Below are positions 24,998-33,521 of a stretch of 39,512 nucleotides of DNA, piece by piece; position 1 is the first letter of the stretch; every line of letters begins with the position of its first letter. Source of the DNA: Oscillospiraceae bacterium. GTDB taxonomy: Bacteria; Bacillota; Clostridia; Oscillospirales; Oscillospiraceae. A program made the translations under genes and the position numbers. Below the pieces are notes generated by a model. It was not told where the DNA came from, did no database searches, and worked only from the letters and a program-made list of their open reading frames with translations. The stretch lies in the NCBI GenBank assembly GCA_902778665.1, contig CACYYN010000032.1:1-39512 (forward strand), in the 5' to 3' direction.

Positions 24998-25480
24998 ATG
25001 AAGCAGTATATAGAAGCAGGCAGAATTATCAACACCCACGGAACTCACGGGGAGGTAAAAATTGAATCCTGGCTTGACAGTCCCTCCTTCCTTAAATCCT
25101 TCCCCAGGCTTTTCCTTCAGGGAAAAGAAGTAAAGGTGCTCTCTGCACGTGTACACAAGGGCTTTGTCGTTGCCCATCTCGAAGGGGTTGACGATATGAA
25201 TGCTGCCATGGCTCTGAAGGAGACCGTGGTTTCCATTGACCGGAATGATGCCCATCTGCCGAAAGGCGGGTACTTCCTTTGTGATATCATCGGGGCGGAG
25301 GTTCGGGATGAGACCGGTAATGTGATCGGAACACTTGAAGAGATCGAGGAGACGCCCTCAGCGCCTCTCTACATCGTCCGGGGGAGTGAAGAACATCTGA
25401 TTCCCGGCGTGCCGGAATTTATCAGAGCGGTAGACGTGGAAAAGGGCATCGTCACCGTTCATCTGATTGAAGGGATGTGA
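24998..25480 (+). CDS. rimM: Ribosome maturation factor RimM
   Basis: The ATG at 24998 (160 residues) lies about 10 nt after GAGG; the in-frame ATG at 24989 would be only 1 nt from it. The N-terminal barrel opens MKQYIEAGRIINTHGTHGEVKIESW, followed by the PRC-type C-terminal half (KGGYFLCDIIGAEVRDETGNVIGTLEEIEETPSAPLYIV...LIPGVPEFIRAVDVEKGIVTVHLIEGM). It helps 30S subunit maturation near the 16S rRNA 3' domain. It is 9 nt before trmD, the conserved order in bacteria, although rpsP is not adjacent. Confidence 0.95.
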   Translation: MKQYIEAGRIINTHGTHGEVKIESWLDSPSFLKSFPRLFLQGKEVKVLSARVHKGFVVAHLEGVDDMNAAMALKETVVSIDRNDAHLPKGGYFLCDIIGAEVRDETGNVIGTLEEIEETPSAPLYIVRGSEEHLIPGVPEFIRAVDVEKGIVTVHLIEGM

Positions 25481-25489
25481 ATCATTTCC

Positions 25490-26785
25490 TTGCGTATTGA
25501 CATTTTGACACTTTTTCCCGACACCGTCTCGGCCGTGCTGCATGAGAGTATTATCGGCAGAGCCGCAAAGAAGGGAATTGTAGAAATCAACTGTGTGCAG
25601 ATCCGTGATTTTACGGAAAACAGACAGTGCCAGGTAGACGACTATCCTTACGGCGGCGGTTGGGGCTGTGTGATGATGGCCCAGCCTCTGAAATCCTGTC
25701 TGGATCACGTTATGGCTTCTGCAGAAGGCAAAAAAAGCCGTGTCATTTACCTCTCACCCCAGGGCAAAACCTTTACCCAGGAAACGGCAAAACGCCTGAG
25801 AAACGACTATGACCATCTTGTTCTGGTCTGTGGCCACTATGAAGGCGTGGATGAACGCTTTATCGAAAAGTGCGTGGATGAGGAGCTCTCTCTGGGAGAC
25901 TTTGTGCTCACCGGTGGTGAGATTGCAGCGATGGCCGTGGCTGACTCTGTATGCCGGCTTGTGCCCGGTGTTCTCTCCGATGCGGAATGCTACACCGGCG
26001 AGAGCCACTGGGACGGCCTTCTGGAATATCCCCAGTACACCCGACCGGAGGAATGGGAGGGGATGGAGGTTCCGGAGGTCCTTCGCAACGGTGACCATGC
26101 AAAAATTCAGCGCTGGCGCAGAAAGCAGCAGCTGCTTCGCACCATGAACAAACGGCCGGATATGTTTGAAAAGCTGACCATCACCGATCCGGAAGATCGA
26201 AAGCTGCTGGAAGAGATCCGTAAAGATGCCTCCCGGCCTGTGCTCGATCAGCCTCTCAGCTGCCGACATGCGATGCCGGAGGATCTTCCGGCCATTCTCT
26301 CGATTGCTGCAGATGCCCGGGATGTGCTGAAGAGGCGTGGAATTGATCAGTGGCAGGGGGATTATCCAAACGGGGAAACCTTTCTTGCCGATATGCAGAG
26401 AGGGGAGTGCTATGTGGTTCTCCATGGGGAGGAGATTGCGGGCATCTTTACGCTCTCCACGCTTCCTGCTCCGGAGTATGATGATATCACGGACGGAAAA
26501 TGGACGCCTGATCTGACCTACTGTGTCCTGCACCGCTCGGCAGTATCTGCCAAATATCGGGGCACTGCAGTTACGGCCTTTCTCTTCCGCAGTATAGACG
26601 ATGCGGCCCGGAGCTACGGCGTGCAGAGCATTCGCGTCGACACACACCGGAAAAATAAATCCATGAAGCGCATCCTCACCGAGTCCGGCTATCGCTATCA
26701 CGGCAATGTTCTCGTTGAATCCGAACCCGGCCACGATCCAGCCCGCCAGGCCTTTGAAAAAATCCTGAAAGTACACGGTGTATGA
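25490..26785 (+). CDS. trmD: tRNA (guanine-N1)-methyltransferase fused to a GNAT acetyltransferase
   Basis: This 431-residue protein is nearly twice the usual TrmD length. Residues 1-~240 are TrmD, which makes m1G37 in tRNAs using S-adenosylmethionine: LRIDILTLFPDT, VDDYPYGGGWGCVMMAQPL, GHYEGVDERFIE, LSLGDFVLTGGEIAAMAV, LEYPQYTRPEEWEGMEVPEVLRNGDHAKIQRWRRKQ. From about residue 257 a GNAT domain follows (LSCRHAMPEDLPAILSIAADARDVLKRRGIDQW..., acetyl-CoA loop near KYRGTAVTAFLFRS, VDTHRKNKSMKRILTESGYRYHGNV). The frame is continuous with no internal start or ribosome site that I can see between domains. The TTG start is inferred from the normal TrmD N-terminus; AAGGGA is 14 nt away. The acetyl acceptor is unknown. 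Confidence 0.93.
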   Translation: MRIDILTLFPDTVSAVLHESIIGRAAKKGIVEINCVQIRDFTENRQCQVDDYPYGGGWGCVMMAQPLKSCLDHVMASAEGKKSRVIYLSPQGKTFTQETAKRLRNDYDHLVLVCGHYEGVDERFIEKCVDEELSLGDFVLTGGEIAAMAVADSVCRLVPGVLSDAECYTGESHWDGLLEYPQYTRPEEWEGMEVPEVLRNGDHAKIQRWRRKQQLLRTMNKRPDMFEKLTITDPEDRKLLEEIRKDASRPVLDQPLSCRHAMPEDLPAILSIAADARDVLKRRGIDQWQGDYPNGETFLADMQRGECYVVLHGEEIAGIFTLSTLPAPEYDDITDGKWTPDLTYCVLHRSAVSAKYRGTAVTAFLFRSIDDAARSYGVQSIRVDTHRKNKSMKRILTESGYRYHGNVLVESEPGHDPARQAFEKILKVHGV

Positions 26786-27649
26786 ATGGAACTGACAGAT
26801 TATAACCAGATTAGAGATCTCCTGCAGCGGCACGGGTTTCGTTTCTCAAAGTCCATGGGGCAGAACTTTCTTACGGCAGCCTGGGTGCCGGAGAGAATTG
26901 CTGAGAGTGCCGGCCTGGATGAAAATACTGGCGTGCTGGAAATCGGCCCGGGCATCGGCTGCCTGACGGTCCAGTTGAGCCGCCGGGCTGGGAAGGTCCT
27001 CTCCGTGGAGCTGGACAAAACCCTGATGCCGATTCTCTCGGAAACCCTCGCCGGGTGCGACAATACGGAAGTCCTCTTTGCGGATGTGCAGAAGCTGGAT
27101 CTGGAAAAAACCGTCCGGGAGGATTTTGCAGGTCTTCGCCCTGTGGTTTGTGCCAATCTGCCCTATAACATCACTTCTCCTGTGCTGACAAAGCTGGTCT
27201 CCTCCGGTCTTTTTGATCAGGTCACCGTTATGATCCAGTGGGAGGTAGCCCGGAGAATCTGTGCCGTCCCCGGGGAGAGTGACTACAGTGCATTCGGCAT
27301 TCTGATGCAGTGGTATACGGAGACGAGAATTCTCTTTGATGTGCCGCCTTCCTGCTTTGTCCCGCAGCCAAAGGTTACCTCCAGCGTCATTTCCCTGCAT
27401 CGCAGGGAGAAACCGCCGGTTTCCGTGCAGGATGAGAAGCTCCTCTTTACCGTTGTGCGTGCCGCCTTCAATCAGAGGAGAAAAACACTCGTTAATGCGC
27501 TCGCTTCCGGAATCGGCTGGCTGGATAAGGAAGCAGCCGAGCGGGCCATTTCCTCCTGCGGACTGGATGTACGGGTAAGGGGAGAAGCGCTCTCTATCGA
27601 AGCGTTTGCCCGGCTTTCCGATGTGCTTTCCGATCTCCGCGAAAGATAG
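26786..27649 (+). CDS. rsmA: 16S rRNA dimethyladenosine transferase RsmA (KsgA)
   Basis: This 287-residue protein dimethylates the two adjacent adenosines in the last hairpin of 16S rRNA. Motifs are KSMGQNFL, VLEIGPGIGCLTVQLSRRAGKVLSVELD, the catalytic NLPYNITSPVLTKL, QWEVARRICAVPG, PPSCFVPQPKVTSSVI and the C-terminal FNQRRKTLVNAL. Its ATG follows the trmD stop with no gap, so translation is probably coupled. A Trp replaces the usual Lys/Arg in the QxEVAxR motif; this is unlikely to be catalytic. It closes the htrA-rimM-trmD-rsmA run. Confidence 0.95.
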   Translation: MELTDYNQIRDLLQRHGFRFSKSMGQNFLTAAWVPERIAESAGLDENTGVLEIGPGIGCLTVQLSRRAGKVLSVELDKTLMPILSETLAGCDNTEVLFADVQKLDLEKTVREDFAGLRPVVCANLPYNITSPVLTKLVSSGLFDQVTVMIQWEVARRICAVPGESDYSAFGILMQWYTETRILFDVPPSCFVPQPKVTSSVISLHRREKPPVSVQDEKLLFTVVRAAFNQRRKTLVNALASGIGWLDKEAAERAISSCGLDVRVRGEALSIEAFARLSDVLSDLRER

Positions 27650-27714
27650 AGACCGCAGCGTATGAAAATGGAAATAAAAATAGGAAAAAATCATCATATG
27701 TTGTAAAAAAACTA

Positions 27715-27744
27715 TTGCCATAACCATCTATTTTGTGGTAAGCT
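27715..27744 (+). promoter_or_regulatory. Promoter of ppdK
   Basis: TTGCCA (27715-27720), an 18-bp spacer and TAAGCT (27739-27744). The -10 is imperfect, but the position fits the hairpin that begins about 10 nt downstream. Confidence 0.45.
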
Positions 27745-27753
27745 GTTGCAAAG

Positions 27754-27797
27754 CATAAATTGCCCCGCCGGCGGCGGGATTTATGTTCTTTTTTTCT
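27754..27797 (+). terminator. Hairpin with T-tract in the ppdK leader (terminator or attenuator)
   Basis: CATAAAT (27754-27760) pairs with ATTTATG (27779-27785) around a GC-rich CCCGCC-GGC-GGCGGG core (27764-27778), followed by TTCTTTTTTTC. It could end the rsmA operon, but it lies downstream of the apparent ppdK promoter, so ppdK transcripts carry it too and may be attenuated or stabilised by it. Confidence 0.6.
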
Positions 27798-27836
27798 GCT
27801 AACCTAATATATTGGATAAAGAAAGGATCAGTATCA

Positions 27837-30551
27837 ATGAGCAAAAAGTATGTCTATCTGTTCTCCGAAGGCAATGCAAACATGCGTGAGCTTCTCGGCG
27901 GAAAAGGGGCAAACCTTGCAGAAATGACCAATATCGGTCTTCCTGTTCCCCAGGGTTTCACCATCACCACCGAAGCATGCAACCGTTATTATGAGGATGG
28001 CCGTCAGATCAATGATGAGATTATGAGCCAGGTGATGGAGTATGTGGAGCGTATCGAGCTTCTCAACGACAAGAAATTCGGTGATCTCAACAACCCGCTG
28101 CTCGTTTCCGTCCGTTCCGGTGCACGTGCTTCCATGCCCGGCATGATGGACACAATCCTCAACCTCGGCCTGAACGACGATGTTGTCGCCGCTATGATCA
28201 GCCGTAACCCGTCCCCCGAGTTTGAGCGCTTTGTATACGACTCTTACAGACGTTTCATCCAGATGTTCTCCGACGTTGTTATGGAAGTCGGCAAGAAGTA
28301 TTTTGAAAAGCTCATTGATGAGATGAAGGAAGCCAAGGGCGTTAAGTACGATGTGGAGCTCACGGCTGAGGATCTCAAGAACCTTGCTCAGCAGTTCAAG
28401 GCAGAGTACAAAAAGCAGATCGGCGAAGAGTTCCCCTCCGACCCGATTATCCAGCTGAAGGAAGCCATCAAGGCCGTGTTCCGCTCCTGGGACAACCCCC
28501 GTGCCAATGTTTACCGCCGCGATAACGACATCCCCTATTCCTGGGGCACTGCCGTTTCCGTTATGCCGATGGTCTTCGGCAACCTGAATGACAACTCCGG
28601 CACTGGTGTTGCTTTCACCCGTGACCCTGCCACCGGCGCAAAGAAGCTGATGGGCGAGTTCCTTACCAATGCCCAGGGCGAAGACGTTGTTGCCGGTATC
28701 CGTACTCCGATGCCCATCTCCCAGATGGAGCAGAAGTTCCCCGAGGCATTCCGTCAGTTCACACAGGTCTGCAGAATCCTAGAAAACCACTACCACGACA
28801 TGCAGGACATGGAGTTCACCGTTGAAAACGGCAAGCTATACATGCTGCAGTGCCGCAACGGCAAGCGTACGGCCCAGGCTGCTCTCAAGATCGCATGCGA
28901 CCTCGTGGATGAAGGCATGATCGATGAGAAGCAGGCCGTCCTGATGATTGACCCCCGCAACCTTGACACGCTGCTTCACCCGCAGTTTGATTCCGCTGCT
29001 CTCAAGCGTGCAAAGCCCCTGGGCAGAGGCCTTGGTGCTTCCCCCGGAGCTGCCTGCGGCAAGATCGTCTTCTCTGCTGAAGATGCAAAAGAGTGGGCTG
29101 CCCGCAAGGAAAAGGTTGTCCTTGTCCGTCTCGAGACCTCCCCTGAGGATATCGAAGGCATGAAGGCCGCACAGGGCATTCTGACGGTACGTGGTGGCAT
29201 GACCTCCCACGCAGCTGTTGTTGCCCGTGGCATGGGCTCCTGCTGCGTCTCCGGCTGCGGCGACATCAAGATGGATGAAGAGAACAAAAAGTTCGAGCTG
29301 GCAGGCAAGGTCTTCCATGAGGGTGACTACATTTCCATCGATGGCTCCACCGGCAACATCTATGACGGCATCATCCCCACAGTTGACGCCACCATCGCCG
29401 GCGAGTTCAGCCGCATCATGGGCTGGGCTGATAAATACCGTCGTCTCCGTGTTCGCACCAATGCAGACACACCTCGCGATGCCCGTAAGGCTGTTGAGCT
29501 GGGTGCCGAAGGCATCGGCCTCACCAGAACCGAGCATATGTTCTTCAATGAGGACCGTATTCCCGTCTTCCGTGAGATGATCTGCTCCGACACGGTTGAA
29601 GAGCGTGTCGCAGCTCTCGCAAAGCTGGAGCCGATGCAGCAGGCTGACTTTGAAGGCATCTACGAAGCCATGCACGGCATGCCTGTCACCATCCGCTTCC
29701 TGGATCCTCCTCTCCACGAGTTCGTTCCCACCGAAGAGGAAGACATCAAGGCCCTTGCCAAAGCACAGGGCAAGTCTGTCGAGCACATCAAGAATATCAT
29801 TGCCTCTCTGCATGAGTTCAACCCGATGATGGGTCACCGTGGCTGCCGTCTGGCCGTCACCTATCCGGAAATCGCCGAGATGCAGACTCGTGCCGTCATC
29901 AAGGCTGCCATGGCTGTCAATGCCCGCCATCCCAACTGGAATATCGTGCCTGAGATCATGATTCCGCTGACCGGCGAAGTCAAAGAGCTCAAGTACGTGA
30001 AGGATGTTGTCGTGAGAACCGCTGATCGGCTCATCAGCCGCAACAACTCCGACCTGAAGTATCTCGTCGGCACCATGATCGAGATCCCCCGTGCAGCTCT
30101 CACAGCAGATGAAATGGCCACCGAGGCTGAGTTCTTCTCCTTCGGCACCAATGACCTGACCCAGATGACCTTCGGCTTCTCCCGTGACGACGCAGGCAAG
30201 TTCCTCAACTCCTATTACGACACCAAGATCTACGAGAACGACCCGTTCGCCCGTGTAGACCAGAAGGGCGTCGGCAAGCTGGTTGATATGGCATGCCGTC
30301 TCGGCCGTGCAACCCGTCCGAACATCCATCTCGGTGTTTGCGGCGAGCATGGCGGCGATCCTTCCTCTGTGGAATTCTTCCACAAGGTTGGTCTGGACTA
30401 TGTCTCCTGCAGCCCGTTCCGTGTGCCTATCGCCCGTCTTGCAGCTGCACAGGCTGCCATTAAGGACGATACCCGCAAGGCAGAGCTGGTGGAAGCCCTG
30501 AAGGACAGCGGCAAGTCCTACGAAGAGATTATTGCCTTCCTGCACAGCTGA
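27837..30551 (+). CDS. ppdK: Pyruvate, phosphate dikinase
   Basis: This 904-residue protein (ATG at 27837 with GAAAGGA about 10 nt upstream; a longer frame from 27783 overlaps the leader hairpin) is slightly longer than typical PPDK. It interconverts pyruvate, ATP and phosphate with phosphoenolpyruvate, AMP and pyrophosphate. In order: N-terminal nucleotide-binding domain (LLGGKGANLAEMTNIGLPVPQGFTI, SVRSGARASMPGMMDTILNLGLN, GTGVAFTRDPATG), the swivelling phosphohistidine domain with H458 in GGMTSHAAVVARGMG, and the C-terminal PEP-binding barrel (RTEHMFF, FGTNDLTQM, CGEHGGDPSSVEFFHKVGLDYVSCSPFRVPIARLA). Codons look biased to C- and T-ending forms, consistent with high expression in glycolysis. 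It is monocistronic, ending at the terminator at 30583. Confidence 0.97.
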   Translation: MSKKYVYLFSEGNANMRELLGGKGANLAEMTNIGLPVPQGFTITTEACNRYYEDGRQINDEIMSQVMEYVERIELLNDKKFGDLNNPLLVSVRSGARASMPGMMDTILNLGLNDDVVAAMISRNPSPEFERFVYDSYRRFIQMFSDVVMEVGKKYFEKLIDEMKEAKGVKYDVELTAEDLKNLAQQFKAEYKKQIGEEFPSDPIIQLKEAIKAVFRSWDNPRANVYRRDNDIPYSWGTAVSVMPMVFGNLNDNSGTGVAFTRDPATGAKKLMGEFLTNAQGEDVVAGIRTPMPISQMEQKFPEAFRQFTQVCRILENHYHDMQDMEFTVENGKLYMLQCRNGKRTAQAALKIACDLVDEGMIDEKQAVLMIDPRNLDTLLHPQFDSAALKRAKPLGRGLGASPGAACGKIVFSAEDAKEWAARKEKVVLVRLETSPEDIEGMKAAQGILTVRGGMTSHAAVVARGMGSCCVSGCGDIKMDEENKKFELAGKVFHEGDYISIDGSTGNIYDGIIPTVDATIAGEFSRIMGWADKYRRLRVRTNADTPRDARKAVELGAEGIGLTRTEHMFFNEDRIPVFREMICSDTVEERVAALAKLEPMQQADFEGIYEAMHGMPVTIRFLDPPLHEFVPTEEEDIKALAKAQGKSVEHIKNIIASLHEFNPMMGHRGCRLAVTYPEIAEMQTRAVIKAAMAVNARHPNWNIVPEIMIPLTGEVKELKYVKDVVVRTADRLISRNNSDLKYLVGTMIEIPRAALTADEMATEAEFFSFGTNDLTQMTFGFSRDDAGKFLNSYYDTKIYENDPFARVDQKGVGKLVDMACRLGRATRPNIHLGVCGEHGGDPSSVEFFHKVGLDYVSCSPFRVPIARLAAAQAAIKDDTRKAELVEALKDSGKSYEEIIAFLHS

Positions 30552-30582
30552 TTTCCTGTCGCAGGGATAAGAAATGAAACTG

Positions 30583-30616
30583 CAAACCCTCCGGCACCTG
30601 CCGGAGGGTTTGTGAA
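30583..30616 (+). terminator. Terminator of ppdK
   Basis: CAAACCCTCCGG (30583-30594) pairs perfectly with CCGGAGGGTTTG (30601-30612) over a 6-nt loop. The T-tract is short but the stem is very stable. Confidence 0.75.
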
Positions 30617-30658
30617 CTTAAGATGAAACGTTTTTGGCCTTAAACTGAGGGGGCAGAT

Positions 30659-31480
30659 ATGGCAGATATCATTGAAATAACAGATTTTGAGGCTCCAGAG
30701 CTGGATGTCTATGCCCGCCTCACCGAACGGGAACTCTGGCATCCCCAGCATGGGGACGGCCTCTTTATTGCCGAGAGCCCGGTTGTTATCGAGCGTGCTC
30801 TGGATGCGGGCTATCTTCCTGTTTCCTTGCTGATGGAGCACAGGCATGTGGAGGGGCATGCAAAGCATGTGATTGAGCGCTGCGGCAACCTGCCGGTATA
30901 CACTTCTACGCTGGATGTGCTCACCCGTCTGACCGGGTTTCAGCTCACCCGTGGGGTGCTGTGTGCCATGGTGCGAAAGCCTCTTCCCACGGCGGAAGAA
31001 GTCTGTGCCTCCGCCAGGAGAATTGTTGTGCTGGAAAATGTGATGAATCCCACCAACATTGGAGCCATTTTCCGTTCTGCTGCTGCACTGGGTATGGACG
31101 CCCTTCTCCTCACGCCTGCCTGCTGCGACCCGCTATACAGGCGATCGGTGCGTGTCAGCATGGGCACCGTCTTCCAGATCCCCTGGACGTATATCGGCTC
31201 TTCTCCGGCAGACTGGCCGGAGGAGGGAATGCATCGGCTCAGCAATATGGGGTTTGCAACGGCTGCCATGGCTTTGCGGGATGATTCTGTCAGCATTGAT
31301 GACCCCCATCTTCTCGGAGAGAAAAAATTGGCCGTTATCCTTGGCACCGAAGGGGATGGTCTGGCAGACACGACCATTGCCTCCTGCGACTATACGGTCC
31401 GTATCCCCATGTCTCACGGGGTTGACTCGCTGAATGTGGCAGCGGCAAGTGCGGTGGCCTTCTGGGTTTTGAGCCGCTGA
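30659..31480 (+). CDS. SpoU/TrmH-family RNA 2'-O-methyltransferase
   Basis: This 273-residue protein has an N-terminal RNA-binding-like part (GDGLFIAESPVVIERALDAGYLPVSLLME) and a SPOUT methyltransferase domain with motif 1 VLENVMNPTNIGAIFRSAAALGMDALLLT, motif 2 VILGTEGDGLAD and motif 3 IPMSHGVDSLNVAAASAVAFW. It methylates a ribose 2'-OH in tRNA or rRNA; which nucleotide is not readable from sequence. GAGGGGG lies upstream of the ATG. It stands between the terminator of ppdK and its own terminator at 31497; its promoter was not identified. Confidence 0.9.
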   Translation: MADIIEITDFEAPELDVYARLTERELWHPQHGDGLFIAESPVVIERALDAGYLPVSLLMEHRHVEGHAKHVIERCGNLPVYTSTLDVLTRLTGFQLTRGVLCAMVRKPLPTAEEVCASARRIVVLENVMNPTNIGAIFRSAAALGMDALLLTPACCDPLYRRSVRVSMGTVFQIPWTYIGSSPADWPEEGMHRLSNMGFATAAMALRDDSVSIDDPHLLGEKKLAVILGTEGDGLADTTIASCDYTVRIPMSHGVDSLNVAAASAVAFWVLSR

Positions 31481-31496
31481 TATGAGAGAAAACAGA

Positions 31497-31525
31497 GAAA
31501 ACCTATCAGGTTTATCGGTTTTTTC
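31497..31525 (+). terminator. Terminator after the SpoU methyltransferase gene
   Basis: GAAAACC (31497-31503) pairs with GGTTTTTTC (31517-31525), with two more pairs inside, and the T-tract forms part of the right arm. Confidence 0.6.
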
Positions 31526-31553
31526 TTGCAATTCTTCGGAATTATGATAGAAT
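31526..31553 (+). promoter_or_regulatory. Promoter of the potABCD operon
   Basis: TTGCAA (31526-31531), a 16-bp spacer and TAGAAT (31548-31553), directly after the preceding terminator and 45 nt before potA. Confidence 0.6.
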
Positions 31554-31597
31554 AACTTGAATTTTTCTTTGATAAAAGATTAAGGGAGCGACACATT

Positions 31598-32674
31598 TTG
31601 AGCAATGCTATGCTGGAACTGAATCAGATCCGAAAAAGCTTTGACGGGGTTGAAGTCCTCAGCGGGATTGATCTCCGTGTTATGCCGGGGGAGTTTATCA
31701 CCATTCTGTCCTCGTCCGGCGGCGGAAAGACAACCCTGCTTCGCATTATTGCAGGGCTTGACAGCTGTGACAGCGGTACCATCCTCCTCGACGGGAAGGA
31801 TGTGACCGATCTCCCGCCGGAAAAACGGAATGTTAATATGGTCTTTCAGAATTATGCCCTCTTCCCCCATATGAATGTGGGGGAGAACATCGGCTATTCT
31901 CTGAAGCTGAAGCACGTGCCGAGACTTGAGCGTGAAAAAACCGTTGCGGATGCGCTTGCTCTGGTGCAGCTTCCGGGCTATGAGTCCCGTAAGCCCACAG
32001 AGCTGTCCGGAGGACAGCGGCAACGTGTGGCTATTGCCCGTGCCCTTGTAAACAAGCCGAAAATCCTACTGCTGGATGAGCCTCTGGGGGCATTGGATCT
32101 CCAGCTCAGGCGCCAGATGCAGATTGAGCTCAAGCGCCTGCAGAAGCAGCTGGGCATCACCTTCATCTATATCACCCATGATCAGGAAGAGGCCCTGAAC
32201 ATGTCTGACCGGATTGCCGTGATGAAAAACGGCATCTTCCAGCAGATCGGCTCTCCGTCCGAGATCTATGACCATCCGAAAAATGCCTATGTGGCCTTTT
32301 TCGTGGGCTCTGCCAACATCCTCAGCGGAACCGCTTTCAAAGAAGAAGGCCGCTGCTTCCTGCAGTACGGCGGGGGCAGGGTAGAGGTGGATCCTGCCGG
32401 GCGAGATCTTCAGACCGGCGATGCACTTACCGTTGCCGTTCGCAGTGAGGCCATGGAGCTTTTGCCTGCCGGCGAGAAGGGCATACCCGCAACGGTGAAG
32501 GAAAAGAGCTTTTCTGCCGGCATGCTTCGCATCGCATTGCAGACAGAATCGGGAGATGAGATGATCGCCAGCCGGCACGGCATTGATTATCACGTCTCAC
32601 CGGGAGATGTGCTCACCCTCTCCTTCCCAAAGGAAAATGCGGTGATTGTGGAGGCGGAAGATGAAAAGCCGTAA
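31598..32674 (+). CDS. potA: Spermidine/putrescine ABC transporter, ATP-binding protein
   Basis: This 358-residue protein starts at a TTG 9 nt after AAGGGAG; the ATG 12 bases later is too far from that site. The ABC domain has Q-loop VFQNYALFPHMNVGENIGY, signature LSGGQRQR, Walker B ILLLDEPLGALDLQLR and ITHDQEEALNMSDRI, then a C-terminal TOBE domain from about residue 240. The Walker A reads LSSSGGGKTTLL, so the first invariant Gly of GxxxxGK is Ser38, a departure from the family. It energises polyamine uptake with the next two gene products, although related spectra (for example thiamine-type) cannot be excluded. Confidence 0.92.
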   Translation: MSNAMLELNQIRKSFDGVEVLSGIDLRVMPGEFITILSSSGGGKTTLLRIIAGLDSCDSGTILLDGKDVTDLPPEKRNVNMVFQNYALFPHMNVGENIGYSLKLKHVPRLEREKTVADALALVQLPGYESRKPTELSGGQRQRVAIARALVNKPKILLLDEPLGALDLQLRRQMQIELKRLQKQLGITFIYITHDQEEALNMSDRIAVMKNGIFQQIGSPSEIYDHPKNAYVAFFVGSANILSGTAFKEEGRCFLQYGGGRVEVDPAGRDLQTGDALTVAVRSEAMELLPAGEKGIPATVKEKSFSAGMLRIALQTESGDEMIASRHGIDYHVSPGDVLTLSFPKENAVIVEAEDEKP

Positions 32675-33521
32675 CCGCAAAGGCGGAAATGCCGCGTTTC
32701 TCGCTCCGCTCTACCTCTTCACGCTGGTCTTTCTGATCGGGCCGTTTGTCTATATGATTGTCCTCAGCTTCCTCACCCGGGCCGAGACCTGGGGTGTGGT
32801 GAATGAGTTCACGCTGAGCAATTACGCCAAAATCCTGAAGCCCCTCTATCTCAGCACCTTCGGCCGCTCCCTGCAGCTGGCCCTGATCGTCACCGTGCTG
32901 ATCGCTCTTGCGGGGTATCCCTTCGGCTATTTCATGGCGAAGCTTCCCCCGAAGCGTCGGGCAAGGCTTCTGATGCTGGTGATGATTCCCTTTTATACCA
33001 GCTCTCTCATGCGTATGTACGGCTGGATTATTATCTTCCGTGCCAACGGTCTGCTGGATAAGCTGCTGCTTGCCCTGCACCTGATTGAGAGGCCGCTGAA
33101 GCTGCTTTATACCTACCCTGCGGTGGTCATCGGCATGGTGTATGCCCTCCTGCCGTTTATGATGCTCTCTGTCTACTCCAGTGTGGAGAAAATGGACTGG
33201 AGCCTGGTGGAGGCCGCCAGAGACATGGGGGCTTCGCCCGCAAAGGCTTTTCTCACCGTGACGCTGCCTCTCACCATGCCCGGCCTGATGACGGGCGTGA
33301 TTTTGAGCTTCATTCCGTCCATGGGTCTTTTCTTCGTGGCGGATATTTTGGGCGGCAACAAAATTGTCCTCATCGGCAATGTGATTCAGGAGCAGCTGAT
33401 GAAGGTGCATGACTGGCCCTTTGCCGCTGCCCTCTCCGTGGTGCTGATGCTGATGATGACGGTGATGATCTGGCTCTACCGGAGGATAACCGGCAGCAGT
33501 GAGATGGAGGGCATGATATGA
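32661..33521 (+). CDS. potB: Spermidine/putrescine ABC transporter, permease PotB
   Basis: The ATG at 32661 follows GGAGGCGG and overlaps the end of potA by 14 bases (286 residues). It is a six-helix permease with the EAA loop EAARDMGASPAKAFLTVTLPLTMPGLMTGVIL, and N-terminal LYLFTLVFLIGPFVYMIVLSF is typical of PotB. It pairs with the permease half of the following fused gene, which starts in the ATGA overlap at 33518. Confidence 0.93.
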   Translation: MKSRNRKGGNAAFLAPLYLFTLVFLIGPFVYMIVLSFLTRAETWGVVNEFTLSNYAKILKPLYLSTFGRSLQLALIVTVLIALAGYPFGYFMAKLPPKRRARLLMLVMIPFYTSSLMRMYGWIIIFRANGLLDKLLLALHLIERPLKLLYTYPAVVIGMVYALLPFMMLSVYSSVEKMDWSLVEAARDMGASPAKAFLTVTLPLTMPGLMTGVILSFIPSMGLFFVADILGGNKIVLIGNVIQEQLMKVHDWPFAAALSVVLMLMMTVMIWLYRRITGSSEMEGMI

